Assembly (NCBI RefSeq): GCF_004570575.1
Contig: NZ_SPPD01000007.1
Coordinates: forward strand, 1 to 64,000
DNA from: Streptococcus cuniculi
Lineage (GTDB): Bacteria; Bacillota; Bacilli; Lactobacillales; Streptococcaceae
DNA: 64,000 nucleotides
Direction: 5' to 3'
This document shows positions 1 to 7,332 of this stretch, in pieces. The notes under the pieces are model-generated. The model searched no databases and was not told where the DNA came from. It saw only the letters and a program-made list of their open reading frames with translations. The position numbers and the translations under genes were made by a program. The stretch's first letter is position 1, and the number at the start of each line of letters is the position of its first letter.

Positions 1-101
1 TTAAGGATACGCTGTTTGACCTTACCATCTTTACGATAGCCTTCTACAAGGTAAACATGCGTCCTACCTTCTTTGTTTGTTGTTGTTTTAATAAAAGCCA
101 T
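1..101 (-). CDS. IS1634-like transposase, 5' end only (cut by window edge)
   Basis: Reading the minus strand from the ATG at 101 gives 33 residues beginning MAFIKTTTNKEGRTHVYL and continuing VEGYRKDGKVKQ, open to the window edge. This is the typical N-terminus of streptococcal IS1634/IS1549-family DDE transposases, as I recall that family. Only the start is visible, so intactness and the inverted repeats cannot be judged. The ATG lies about 140 bp from the stop of nrdG, so an insertion sequence borders the nrd operon. Confidence 0.72.
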   Translation of the reverse strand, partial: MAFIKTTTNKEGRTHVYLVEGYRKDGKVKQRIL

Positions 102-238
102 AGTTCATTATACCATACATAACCATATACAACAAGATAAGACGTTGAAATTTATTAAAAAACCTTACTCTACCAAGGGGGAGCAAGGTGGGGGGAAAAA
201 ACAAGTGATAAAGTCGGGATTATAGCATAATTTGGAGG

Positions 239-835
239 CTATGGTTCATCCCGTTTGATTTGTTCATACTGATTCGTTCCGTCCTGCAATTTCTCCCAAA
301 TCACGACTTGATTTTGCGCTAAAGATTGCTGCACATCGATGATGCGCTGGTTGGACGATCCACGAAATTGCAACATGAGATTGCGTTTTGTGCGGTCGTA
401 ACGTCCATCAACTAGGATGTCAATATGGCGCAGTAATTCCAACTTATCAGGCGTCTCCAGCATCATTTCCTCCCAAGTATAGCCCGTCCAAGACCAAATG
501 TCCTTATCAGGCAACTCTCTTCGAATCCGCTTGACCAAGGGAAGCAAAATCCCCGTATTCAAAAACGGCTCACCGCCTAGCAGGGTCAGCCCCTGTACAT
601 AGGGCTGGGCAAGGTCTTGCATGATTTGCTCCTCAAGCTCTTTGGTGTAAGGAATGCCCGCCTTAAAAGACCAAGTAGCCACATTATAACAACCCTCACA
701 ATGAAACATACAACCCGCGACATAAAGGGAATTGCGCACCCCTTCACCATCCACAAAGTTAAAGGCCTTGTAGTCAATAATCCTGCCTTGACTCAATTCT
801 TCACTTTTCCACTCTTGTGGTTTGGGATTATTCAT
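239..835 (-). CDS. nrdG: Anaerobic ribonucleoside-triphosphate reductase activating protein (radical SAM)
   Basis: A 198-aa radical SAM activase that uses a [4Fe-4S] cluster and S-adenosylmethionine to install the glycyl radical on NrdD under anoxia. The cluster motif is a CX3CX2C set at Cys42, Cys46 and Cys49 (GCMFHCEGC), followed by a glycine-rich LLGGEPF segment typical of SAM binding. Length is normal for the NrdG family. Its ATG overlaps the stop of the upstream GNAT gene by 4 bases (832-835), so the two are translationally coupled as the last genes of the nrdD operon. Confidence 0.95.
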   Translation of the reverse strand: MNNPKPQEWKSEELSQGRIIDYKAFNFVDGEGVRNSLYVAGCMFHCEGCYNVATWSFKAGIPYTKELEEQIMQDLAQPYVQGLTLLGGEPFLNTGILLPLVKRIRRELPDKDIWSWTGYTWEEMMLETPDKLELLRHIDILVDGRYDRTKRNLMLQFRGSSNQRIIDVQQSLAQNQVVIWEKLQDGTNQYEQIKRDEP

Positions 836-1335
836 AGCTCCTCCATCTCAACCCAATACCGCTCCGTCTCCCCAACTTGATTTTCCAGCTGTCCACCTTG
901 GGAGAGAATGGTTCTGCGACTAGCTTCATTGCCGACATGACAGGTCAAAAGCACCCGAGAAATATTTTTTCTCTTCGCTTCTAATAATCCTAGATGCAAC
1001 TGCTCCTTAGCATACCCCTTTCCCCGCTCGCTGGGACGGATACTGTAGCCAAGGTGACCGCCGTGATTAAGCAAGTGTTCATTGAGCCGCAAGCGCAGAT
1101 TAACAAAGCCCAGCGCTCTGCCTGTAGCATCAAAGGAGACATACTGGATATAGGGCATAAATCCAGCTGGAAGTCCCAAGCCCATCTCAGCAGTAGCGTT
1201 GGTTTCAAGCCACTCTTCATACTCAAACTTCTCTCCACCAAAAAAGCCATCCGTGGCACTCTTAGCCGTACGAAAGTCTCCCATCATCTCAAGAATCGCC
1301 ACCTTATCTGCCAAGGTCGGTCGTCTCAATTCCAT
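832..1335 (-). CDS. GNAT-family N-acetyltransferase in the nrd operon
   Basis: A 167-aa protein with a GNAT fold: N-terminal MELRRPTLADK, a central YSIRPSERGKGYA acetyl-CoA binding segment (motif A, R/Q-x-x-G-x-A type) and a C-terminal beta-strand region. The substrate is unknown. It lies between the 45-aa ORF and nrdG and overlaps nrdG by 4 bases, so it is co-transcribed with anaerobic nucleotide reduction. I recall the same order (nrdD, small ORF, GNAT, nrdG) in other streptococci, which suggests a conserved but uncharacterised link rather than chance insertion. Confidence 0.88.
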   Translation of the reverse strand: MELRRPTLADKVAILEMMGDFRTAKSATDGFFGGEKFEYEEWLETNATAEMGLGLPAGFMPYIQYVSFDATGRALGFVNLRLRLNEHLLNHGGHLGYSIRPSERGKGYAKEQLHLGLLEAKRKNISRVLLTCHVGNEASRRTILSQGGQLENQVGETERYWVEMEEL

Positions 1336-1360
1336 AGCCTACTCCTTGCTTATGATGTAA

Positions 1361-1382
1361 AGGCTGGGACAATCCCCAGCCT
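1361..1382. repeat. Intergenic inverted repeat (GGCTGGG type)
   Basis: AGGCTGGG (1361-1368) and CCCAGCCT (1375-1382) form a perfect 8-bp stem with a 6-base loop between the 45-aa ORF and the GNAT gene. No clear T tract follows on the minus strand, so it is a weak terminator at best. It could instead be an intraoperonic stability hairpin or one of the short palindromic repeats scattered in streptococcal genomes. Confidence 0.6.
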
Positions 1383-1422
1383 CATTTATATTGATCGTTC
1401 AGACAGATTGCCCCATCTCGTC

Positions 1423-1560
1423 TTATTTCCCTTGTTTTTTTAAAAATTGTTCCCGCAACTGGGCAATCTTGTCTGTTTTTTTGAAGCCACCTTTGGAATA
1501 TTTCTCGTGGTAGCGTGTTACAAGGGCTCTACCCTTATCATCGAGTTGATACTTTCCCAT
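1423..1560 (-). CDS. 45-aa conserved small basic protein between nrdD and GNAT
   Basis: The minus strand from ATG 1560 reads MGKYQLDDKGRALVTRYHEK, then YSKGGFKKTDKIAQLREQ, ending in a lysine-rich tail before TAA at 1423. AAAGGAG ends 6 bases upstream of this ATG; an alternative in-frame ATG at 1566 abuts the Shine-Dalgarno sequence and is less likely. The start lies inside the last codons of nrdD (overlap 23 bases), so translation is probably coupled. It has 11 Lys and 4 Arg and no membrane segment. I recall similar short ORFs in this position in other streptococci; no function is known to me. Confidence 0.8.
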   Translation of the reverse strand: MGKYQLDDKGRALVTRYHEKYSKGGFKKTDKIAQLREQFLKKQGK

Positions 1561-3748
1561 TTTCATCTCCTTTTACATGTATCGTTGAGCCATTCATGTG
1601 TTTGACACGCGCAGCAATTTCCTTGTGACGGCCATTGACCATAGGTCTAGCCTGCGGATTGCCCAAATAGCCACAGGTCCGCTTGACCACATCGACAGTC
1701 TTTGGATCCGTATTGCCACAGTTTGGACACTTAAAGCCCCGTTCAGTCGGTGTAAAATCCCCCTCAAAATGACATTCATAGCAGCGATCAATTGGAGTAT
1801 TGGTTCCCAAATACCCCACACGGTCATAGGCAAAGTCCCAGACAGCTTCCAAAGCCTTCGGATTTTGCTGCAAAACAGGATATTCACAATAATGGATAAA
1901 TCCACCTGTCGCACCCGCTTCTGGATACTCTTTTTCAAATTCTAATTTTTCAAACGGAGTTGGATTCTTGCGCACATCATAATGGAAGGAATTGGTATAG
2001 TATTCCTTATCCGTAATATCCTTGACCAACCCAAACTTTTCTCGGTCTAAACGGCAGAAACGGTCTGTCAGACTTTCAGATGGTGTTGAATAAAGCGAAA
2101 AATGCACATCATACTCATCTGACCAAGCTCCAACACGCTCTTTCATCACCCGAATAATGTCCAAGGTAAACTCTTTGGCCGCTGGCTCGGTCTCCCAATC
2201 GCTACCATAAAAGACGGTTGCGACTTCATAGAGACCAATGTAGCCAAGAGAAATCGTCGCACGGCGGTTGGTGAAAAGTTGCCCTACCTCATCATCCTTG
2301 CCCAAGCGCTTGCCGAAAGCACCATACTGGTACAGAATCGGTGCATTGGCTGGACGTGCCTCCATGACACGATGCATACGATAAACCAAGGCGTCCTTGG
2401 CAATTCCCATCCGTTCCTCAAAAAGATCCCAAAACTTGAGCATATCTCCGCCAGATTCCATGGCAATCCGCGGAAGATTGAGGGTCACGACACCGAGATT
2501 CATTCGGCCAGAATTGACTTCTTCGCCATTTTCATCCAGCCATCCCTGTAAGAAAGAGCGACACCCCATCGGTGCCTTAAAAGAGCCCGTCAAGTCAATA
2601 ATCTTGTCATAAGACAAGACATCAGGATACATCCGCTTGGTCGCGCATTCCAAGGCCAGTTGCTTGATGTCGTAGTTAGGACTACCTTCTTCCAGGTTCA
2701 AACCTCGTTTGAGGGTGAAAATCAATTTTGGAAAAATAGCCGTTCGCTCTTCGCTCCCCAAGCCCTTGATCCGAATCTGTAAAATCGCTTTTTGAATCTC
2801 CTGCTCAAACCATGATATTCCTAGACCAAATCCTAAGGAAGTAAAAGGCGTCTGGCCATTTGAGGTAAATAAGGTGTTAATCTCATACTCCAAGGACTGC
2901 ATGGCATCATAGATGTCTTTTTGGGTCTTTTCACGGGCATACTCTTCCTGCTTTTCAGACAAGACCCACTGACTTGCATCCTTCAAATGCTTTTGATAAT
3001 TCAACTCAGCATAAGGCGCCAGCAACTCATCCACACGGTCTGCCGTACAACCACCATATTGGCTTGAGGCGACATTGGCAATGATTTGTGAAATCTGCGC
3101 CGTCGCTGTCTGAATTGACTTAGGACTTTCTACCTCAGCATTCCCAATCTTAAAGCCATTTGCCAGCATACCCTTGAAATCAATCAAACAGCAATTGGTC
3201 ATGGGCGTATAGGGACTGTAATCCAAGTCATGGAAATGAAGATCCCCCTTCTGGTGGGCGTTTGCCACATGGGCTGGCAAGAGCTTGAGCCCAATGGATT
3301 TGCCTACAATCCCCGCCGTCAAATCACGCTGGGTATTAAAAACATCACTATCCTTGTTAGCATTTTCATTGACCACCGTCTGATCTTTTGTCAAAAGCTT
3401 TTCAATCGTAAAATTGATGTCCATGGCTTGATGGCGCTCAAAATCCCGCTTGGTACGATACTGAATATACAGTTCTGCTAATTCATACAAGTGGGCTTTC
3501 AGCAATTCCTGCTCGACAATGGTCTGGATTTCATAAATCTGAATATCCTGATGAAAACGCCGACCAATCTCCGCTAGCACTGTCTGAGTCACTTGATCAA
3601 GGGCCGCTTGCGAACAAGGGTGTGCCATCTCATCATTGGCCCGACCAAGCGCCGCCAAAATCTTCTCCGCCTCAAAGGCTACTGTCCGCCCGTCTCGTTT
3701 TAATACTAAAATTTCTGGTACAATAACCCGTTCTGTTTGTACTACCAT
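1538..3748 (-). CDS. nrdD: Anaerobic ribonucleoside-triphosphate reductase (class III)
   Basis: A 736-aa glycyl-radical enzyme that reduces ribonucleoside triphosphates to deoxy forms in the cytosol without oxygen. An ATP-cone domain occupies roughly residues 12-100 (allosteric control). The zinc site is CYEC (Cys656, Cys659) plus CPNC (Cys674, Cys677). The radical loop RTCGYLG places the radical glycine at about 693. It is first in the operon nrdD / small ORF / GNAT / nrdG. The ATG at 3748 has AAAGGAG about 10 bases upstream. An NrdR-like box lies upstream of the promoter, matching the usual repression of nrd genes by NrdR when dATP is high. Confidence 0.97.
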   Translation of the reverse strand: MVVQTERVIVPEILVLKRDGRTVAFEAEKILAALGRANDEMAHPCSQAALDQVTQTVLAEIGRRFHQDIQIYEIQTIVEQELLKAHLYELAELYIQYRTKRDFERHQAMDINFTIEKLLTKDQTVVNENANKDSDVFNTQRDLTAGIVGKSIGLKLLPAHVANAHQKGDLHFHDLDYSPYTPMTNCCLIDFKGMLANGFKIGNAEVESPKSIQTATAQISQIIANVASSQYGGCTADRVDELLAPYAELNYQKHLKDASQWVLSEKQEEYAREKTQKDIYDAMQSLEYEINTLFTSNGQTPFTSLGFGLGISWFEQEIQKAILQIRIKGLGSEERTAIFPKLIFTLKRGLNLEEGSPNYDIKQLALECATKRMYPDVLSYDKIIDLTGSFKAPMGCRSFLQGWLDENGEEVNSGRMNLGVVTLNLPRIAMESGGDMLKFWDLFEERMGIAKDALVYRMHRVMEARPANAPILYQYGAFGKRLGKDDEVGQLFTNRRATISLGYIGLYEVATVFYGSDWETEPAAKEFTLDIIRVMKERVGAWSDEYDVHFSLYSTPSESLTDRFCRLDREKFGLVKDITDKEYYTNSFHYDVRKNPTPFEKLEFEKEYPEAGATGGFIHYCEYPVLQQNPKALEAVWDFAYDRVGYLGTNTPIDRCYECHFEGDFTPTERGFKCPNCGNTDPKTVDVVKRTCGYLGNPQARPMVNGRHKEIAARVKHMNGSTIHVKGDENGKVSTR

Positions 3749-3779
3749 TTCACATTCTCTCCTTTCTCTGTCTTTCTAT

Positions 3780-3808
3780 AGTGTATCACTTCGCTATCAT
3801 AAAATCAA
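3780..3808 (-). promoter_or_regulatory. nrdD promoter
   Basis: On the minus strand TTGATT (3803-3808) and TACACT (3780-3785) are separated by exactly 17 bp, about 30 bp upstream of the nrdD start codon. This is the best sigma-A promoter in the gap. Confidence 0.65.
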
Positions 3809-3843
3809 CATCTAGTAGCAAAATTGTAATTTTTTTTAAAAAA

Positions 3844-3861
3844 ACACAATATATAGATTGT
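3844..3861. promoter_or_regulatory. NrdR-like box upstream of nrdD
   Basis: ACACAATATATAGATTGT closely matches the known NrdR box pattern (ACAC-W-ATATAT-W-GTGT). A weaker half site, ACACAATCATT, starts 42 bp away (3886). The same 15-base core (ACACAAYATATAGAT) occurs twice before nrdI at 34.05 kb, which supports a shared regulator. The box lies about 35 bp upstream of the -35 element. Confidence 0.7.
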
Positions 3862-3897
3862 TTTTATAATAAAAAATGACTGCTTACACAATCATTT

Positions 3898-5442
3898 TCA
3901 TTCTTTTTTCTCGTATAAAGTCAACTGACTAGTTCCCAAATCTACTTTTTCGTAATTGCTTTCTATGTTCGATTTTACTCTATTCAACAGATCTACCTGC
4001 GTATTCACAACGATATACCGCGCCTTGTTCTTGTTCAAATCAAATGTCAGACCATCCTGATTGGCTTTAGAATCTAGGTAAGGCGTAGCTGTTAAAATTT
4101 CTCCTGCTGAAAGACGCTCGCTCTGGAGATAGATATGAGCGCTATCATCCCATGCATAGATTGTATCTGAACTTTCAGAACTCTCCTTGATATAGCGAGA
4201 CACTTCTTGACGTTCCTGCATCACATCGTTCGTCATAACATAGGTAACAACTGGCTTCACTATTAAGAGGAGCAGCACAGCAAGTAATGGTAGATAGATA
4301 TGAGATTGGAGGTAGGAATAATGCGCCATTTTTTTCGCTAAAAGTTCTTCATTGGAAACGCTAGAAGATAGCTCAATCAAGCCCATGATAAAGCCGTAGG
4401 GCAAGATGATAACCAAATGGCTCAACTCAAAGTGTCCATCTGCTATTAAAAATAGGAGCTGGACTGCAAAAGCCATCACAACAAGGACCTTGAAATACAC
4501 CCATTTCCCCTGTCCCATTGACACGAGTAGCTGCAAGAGATTCTTTAAAAATCCTGATAGGAGCAAGAACAAAAAGATTTGAGCCAGCGTCCAAAGGATA
4601 CCGCTATATGAAATATTCAAGGCAAACTCATAGAAGAAAGTCTGTTGAATAGCCGCTCCCAACACTTGCTCTACAAAGGTGTAATACCCTACAGAATAAA
4701 CGATTAGAAGAAAACCAAAGATGGTCGCTAAGGCCTGATAGACCCCCCTTGCGAACTGTCGCTGGTTCGTATTATAAATGGTCAATACAAGGGTGGAAAC
4801 TACCCACAACAAGATGCTCTTAGAATAGATTAAAAAAGCAATCGCGCCGTATACTCCATATAAAATGAACCCTTCATCCCGAGTCGCTCGTTCAAAATAC
4901 CGTAACAAAAACCATAGACCTGCTAGTACAAACGGTAATGCAAACAAGCTGGCTTGAACACCGCCAACGCTCAAAGCTAGAATAAACAAGTAAAACCAGG
5001 TTTGTAATCTCGAGCTGACACGGCCTGATTGGCTGAAGTAACTGCAGATTTTATAAAAATAAATTCCTGCTGCCGAAAGCACAAGCCAGTGCAAGAAAAC
5101 CAGCCCAAGTGTTGTCCCAAATGAAGAACCAACATATACTAATAAATAATAGAGCACTCCACTCGTACCAAAAAATTGACCGTAAGGACTCTGACCTGCG
5201 TGCATCGCGAATCCTGCATACAAATCCTGTGATTGCATGTTTGTCGCAAAGGAGGTCAACAAGGGATTGGCAACACTAAGCAAACTCAAAACTAAGCTCC
5301 ACGATAAAGAAGGCATCATCTTGGTCTTTGGCATCTGGCGCTGAAATTCTTCATTAAATAGCGGTTGTCTACTCTTGCGAACACGACGACTGCGTCTTGA
5401 ATAGCTCTCTGAACGACTGTATGTCACTTCTGTCTCTGTCAT
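3898..5442 (-). CDS. Polytopic membrane protein, GT-C-like architecture, function unknown
   Basis: About 514 aa. An Arg/Ser-rich cytoplasmic N-terminus of about 35 residues is followed by roughly ten to twelve hydrophobic segments and a C-terminal soluble part of about 110 residues ending in a beta-rich YIVVNTQVDLL region. Many helices plus a C-terminal extracytoplasmic domain resembles GT-C glycosyltransferases, but I see no diagnostic catalytic motif, so this is only a suggestion. The ATG at 5442 is chosen over the upstream ATG at 5460 because AAGGAG ends 6-7 bases before it. It appears to be a single-gene unit with its own promoter. Confidence 0.8.
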   Translation of the reverse strand: MTETEVTYSRSESYSRRSRRVRKSRQPLFNEEFQRQMPKTKMMPSLSWSLVLSLLSVANPLLTSFATNMQSQDLYAGFAMHAGQSPYGQFFGTSGVLYYLLVYVGSSFGTTLGLVFLHWLVLSAAGIYFYKICSYFSQSGRVSSRLQTWFYLFILALSVGGVQASLFALPFVLAGLWFLLRYFERATRDEGFILYGVYGAIAFLIYSKSILLWVVSTLVLTIYNTNQRQFARGVYQALATIFGFLLIVYSVGYYTFVEQVLGAAIQQTFFYEFALNISYSGILWTLAQIFLFLLLSGFLKNLLQLLVSMGQGKWVYFKVLVVMAFAVQLLFLIADGHFELSHLVIILPYGFIMGLIELSSSVSNEELLAKKMAHYSYLQSHIYLPLLAVLLLLIVKPVVTYVMTNDVMQERQEVSRYIKESSESSDTIYAWDDSAHIYLQSERLSAGEILTATPYLDSKANQDGLTFDLNKNKARYIVVNTQVDLLNRVKSNIESNYEKVDLGTSQLTLYEKKE

Positions 5443-5468
5443 TGGATTCTCCTTACACAATTCATTTT

Positions 5469-5497
5469 ATTATAACAAAAAGTATACCGTCTGTCAT
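5469..5497 (-). promoter_or_regulatory. Promoter of the polytopic membrane protein gene
   Basis: The minus strand shows ATGACA (5492-5497) and a consensus TATAAT (5469-5474) with a 17-bp spacer, 26 bp upstream of the start codon at 5442. Confidence 0.6.
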
Positions 5498-5614
5498 TTC
5501 TTATTTCGCTGGTTTACGATTCGAGCATACTGCTCTAATTCTCGAAAACGATGATAGGCTTGCTGTCAGAACCCCTCTAAAAAGAGAGCTATTCTTGATT
5601 TGTCATACCTATCC

Positions 5615-5622
5615 TATTCGTA
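5615..5622 (-). promoter_or_regulatory. CIN-box-like octamer (TACGAATA)
   Basis: The minus strand carries TTTTACGAATAGG, a perfect match to the SigX -10 octamer TACGAATA preceded by a T run. It sits in the gap after folC, about 170 bp upstream of the membrane protein gene and on the same strand. Whether it is used is unknown; an 8-mer can occur by chance. Confidence 0.35.
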
Positions 5623-5703
5623 AAAGAATTCTCTCACGCGAAACCGAACACTTTCCAGTCCTTTAAATATGGGTGGTTATCCTAACAACAGTACCCACTT
5701 TTT

Positions 5704-6954
5704 CTAACTAGCGAAAACGTCTTTCCACTGACGCCGAACCTCTGAAATAAAATAGAGCGACCCTGTAATAAACAATGCCTGGTCTGATGAAGCATTCTCT
5801 TCCCATTCTTTAATAAATTGCGTATAATCTGCCTCGTAATGCAGTCCTTCGGGACAGTCCATCTCATCAATACCACCGTCATAGGCAAAGCTTGTTAGTA
5901 CCAATCTAGCCTGTGGCACATTTTTTTCGAGATACTCCAACATCTCTCGAAAATCTTTTCGCTTCAAAGCTGAAAAAAGAATCGTTACCCGTTCCACTGA
6001 AAGAGACTGGATAAACGCTACCAATCGTTCAATGGCAGGAAGATTATGGGCTCCATCCAAATAGATTTGTCCCTGCTGCCCCACTTTTTCTAAACGCCCT
6101 ACCCACGTCGTTGTCGCTAATGCCTGACGCACAATCTCCATGTCAATTGAAACGTTTCGCTGTTCCAACAGGAGAAAAAAGGCCTGTAAAGCAAGAGCTG
6201 CATTTTCTTCCTGATGCTGCCCAACCAAGCCTAACCTTAGTCTCTCAAGCCTTTGTGTCGCATTGGTAAAGAGGCCATTCTGAAGGGAAAAATCCAACCC
6301 CTCACAGTAGATTGGCGCTTCTTGTAGCCTAGCCTGCCTACGGCAAATCTCTACCGCAGAAGATGGCAATGGGCCAATAAGTACAGGAACGTCTGGCTTT
6401 ATTATACCTGCTTTTTGCTCCGCAATCGCTTCTAAACGATGACCGAGTAAGTCCTGATGATCCAAACCAATAGAGGTAATCAAGGTCGCTAAAGGCTCCA
6501 CCACATTTGTCGTGTCCAGCAATCCACCGATTCCAACTTCAACCAGGGCAAAGTCCAACCCCTGGTCCTTAAAATAAAGAAGCATGATGAGAGTTATCAC
6601 TTCAAAATAGCGAAAGGGTTCATAGACCTGCTCCACCTCTTGTTCCAAAGCAAAAATCTGCTCCGCCAATTTCTGGAAAAGTGCTTCTGGAATCGGCCGA
6701 CCGTTGATACAAATTCGGTCATAAATCGTGACCATATGTGGAGAAACAAATGTTCCAACCCGAAAGCCTTGAGCAATCAACAAACTGTTTAAAAAAGCTA
6801 TGGTTGAGCCCTTCCCATTGGTACCTGCAACATGAACGACAGGCAAGCCTTTCTCAGGATGCCCCAGTAACTCAAGAGCATACTGAACTTTCTCCATCTT
6901 ATAGCGGTAAACCTGTCCCTGCTTAGTTTGTAACCATTTCTCTAGTCTCGTCAT
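5704..6954 (-). CDS. folC: Folylpolyglutamate synthase / dihydrofolate synthase
   Basis: About 416 aa, normal for FolC. It adds glutamates to folates (and may join glutamate to dihydropteroate) with ATP in the cytosol. The P-loop AGTNGKGS lies near residue 44, and a Mur-ligase-like central region contains GIGGLLDTTNVV and TSIGLDHQDLLG. The C-terminal glutamate-ligase domain includes YLDGAHN. The ATG at 6954 is preferred over ATGs at 6966 and 6969 because GGAGG ends 5 bases upstream of it. It lies downstream of the ComR-like/peptide unit on the same strand but is separated from it by a terminator and a repeat-like stretch. Confidence 0.93.
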   Translation of the reverse strand: MTRLEKWLQTKQGQVYRYKMEKVQYALELLGHPEKGLPVVHVAGTNGKGSTIAFLNSLLIAQGFRVGTFVSPHMVTIYDRICINGRPIPEALFQKLAEQIFALEQEVEQVYEPFRYFEVITLIMLLYFKDQGLDFALVEVGIGGLLDTTNVVEPLATLITSIGLDHQDLLGHRLEAIAEQKAGIIKPDVPVLIGPLPSSAVEICRRQARLQEAPIYCEGLDFSLQNGLFTNATQRLERLRLGLVGQHQEENAALALQAFFLLLEQRNVSIDMEIVRQALATTTWVGRLEKVGQQGQIYLDGAHNLPAIERLVAFIQSLSVERVTILFSALKRKDFREMLEYLEKNVPQARLVLTSFAYDGGIDEMDCPEGLHYEADYTQFIKEWEENASSDQALFITGSLYFISEVRRQWKDVFAS

Positions 6955-7030
6955 CTCTACCTCCATCAATGCTTCCTCTACATAGTCTTTTGAATAAACT
7001 TTGATACATCGTCACTTTCGACTGACCGTA

Positions 7031-7137
7031 CTGTATAGTGAAGTGAGTAAAAGACATCGTTAAATCGCTTTGATAAACACCCGGTCTATCTGCAGCTCCT
7101 AGTCCTGTCCTATTCCTTTCTCAATCCACTATACTGT
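7031..7137. repeat. Candidate small MITE-like repeat (about 107 bp)
   Basis: The non-coding stretch 6955-7221 contains ACTGTATAGTG (7031-7041) and CACTATACTGT (7127-7137), which are inverted copies with one mismatch, enclosing about 85 bp without an ORF. The arrangement resembles a miniature inverted-repeat element or decayed insertion sequence. I see no clear target duplication. I have an impression of similar blocks in S. suis intergenic regions, which cannot be confirmed here. Confidence 0.4.
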
Positions 7138-7202
7138 CCGCATCTTAGTTCCTTGTCTGAAAGTCCATTCATTTGACTATAGTATCAGCTTTAACCTAAA
7201 AA

Positions 7203-7236
7203 ATCAAAAAAGAATGGTGGGTTATTTCACCCACCA
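7203..7236 (-). terminator. Terminator of the short-peptide gene
   Basis: TGGTGGGT (7215-7222) pairs with ACCCACCA (7229-7236) around a 6-base loop, and on the minus strand the stem is followed by ATTCTTTTTTG. The stem overlaps the last codons and stop of the peptide gene, so the transcription unit ends immediately after the ORF. Confidence 0.85.
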
Positions 7237-7278
7237 ATCAGACCAATCGACTGCGACACTATAATGAACTGTCTTCAA
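7222..7278 (-). CDS. ComS-like short signalling peptide precursor (18 aa, TTG start)
   Basis: The minus-strand ORF from TTG at 7278 to TAA at 7222 encodes MKTVHYSVAVDWSDWWVK (TTG read as Met). Support: an outstanding ribosome site (AAAGGAAAAGGAGG ending 8 bases before TTG), a -10 TATACT about 30 bp upstream, a GACA/TGTC palindrome further upstream, and a terminator overlapping the stop. It lies directly 3' of a ComR-family gene, as comS lies 3' of comR in known ComRS loci. ComS peptides of the mutans, bovis and pyogenic groups are 16-32 aa and end in a Trp-Trp-containing pheromone (XIP); here the C-terminus is WSDWWVK. No export signal is visible, as is usual for ComS. The pheromone boundary is inference. 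Confidence 0.78.
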   Translation of the reverse strand: MKTVHYSVAVDWSDWWVK

Positions 7279-7309
7279 GACTCTTACCTCCTTTTCCTTT
7301 GATGATCTT

Positions 7310-7315
7310 AGTATA
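7310..7315 (-). promoter_or_regulatory. -10 element of the short-peptide gene
   Basis: TATACT on the minus strand (within TTCTATTATACTAAG) lies 31 bp upstream of the TTG start. No good -35 hexamer is present at 17 bp, as expected for an activator-dependent promoter served by the palindrome at 7340-7351. Confidence 0.6.
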
Positions 7316-7332
7316 ATAGAACATCAAAAGAA

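Noticed and set aside
994..1443. Long plus-strand open frame opposite the GNAT gene
   Set aside because: It is an antisense shadow of the GNAT coding region with no ribosome site or protein-family features.
7140..7200. Second short peptide ORF (about 20 aa, starting ATGAATGGACTTTCAG on the minus strand)
   Set aside because: No Shine-Dalgarno sequence, located downstream of the peptide terminator and inside the repeat-like region.
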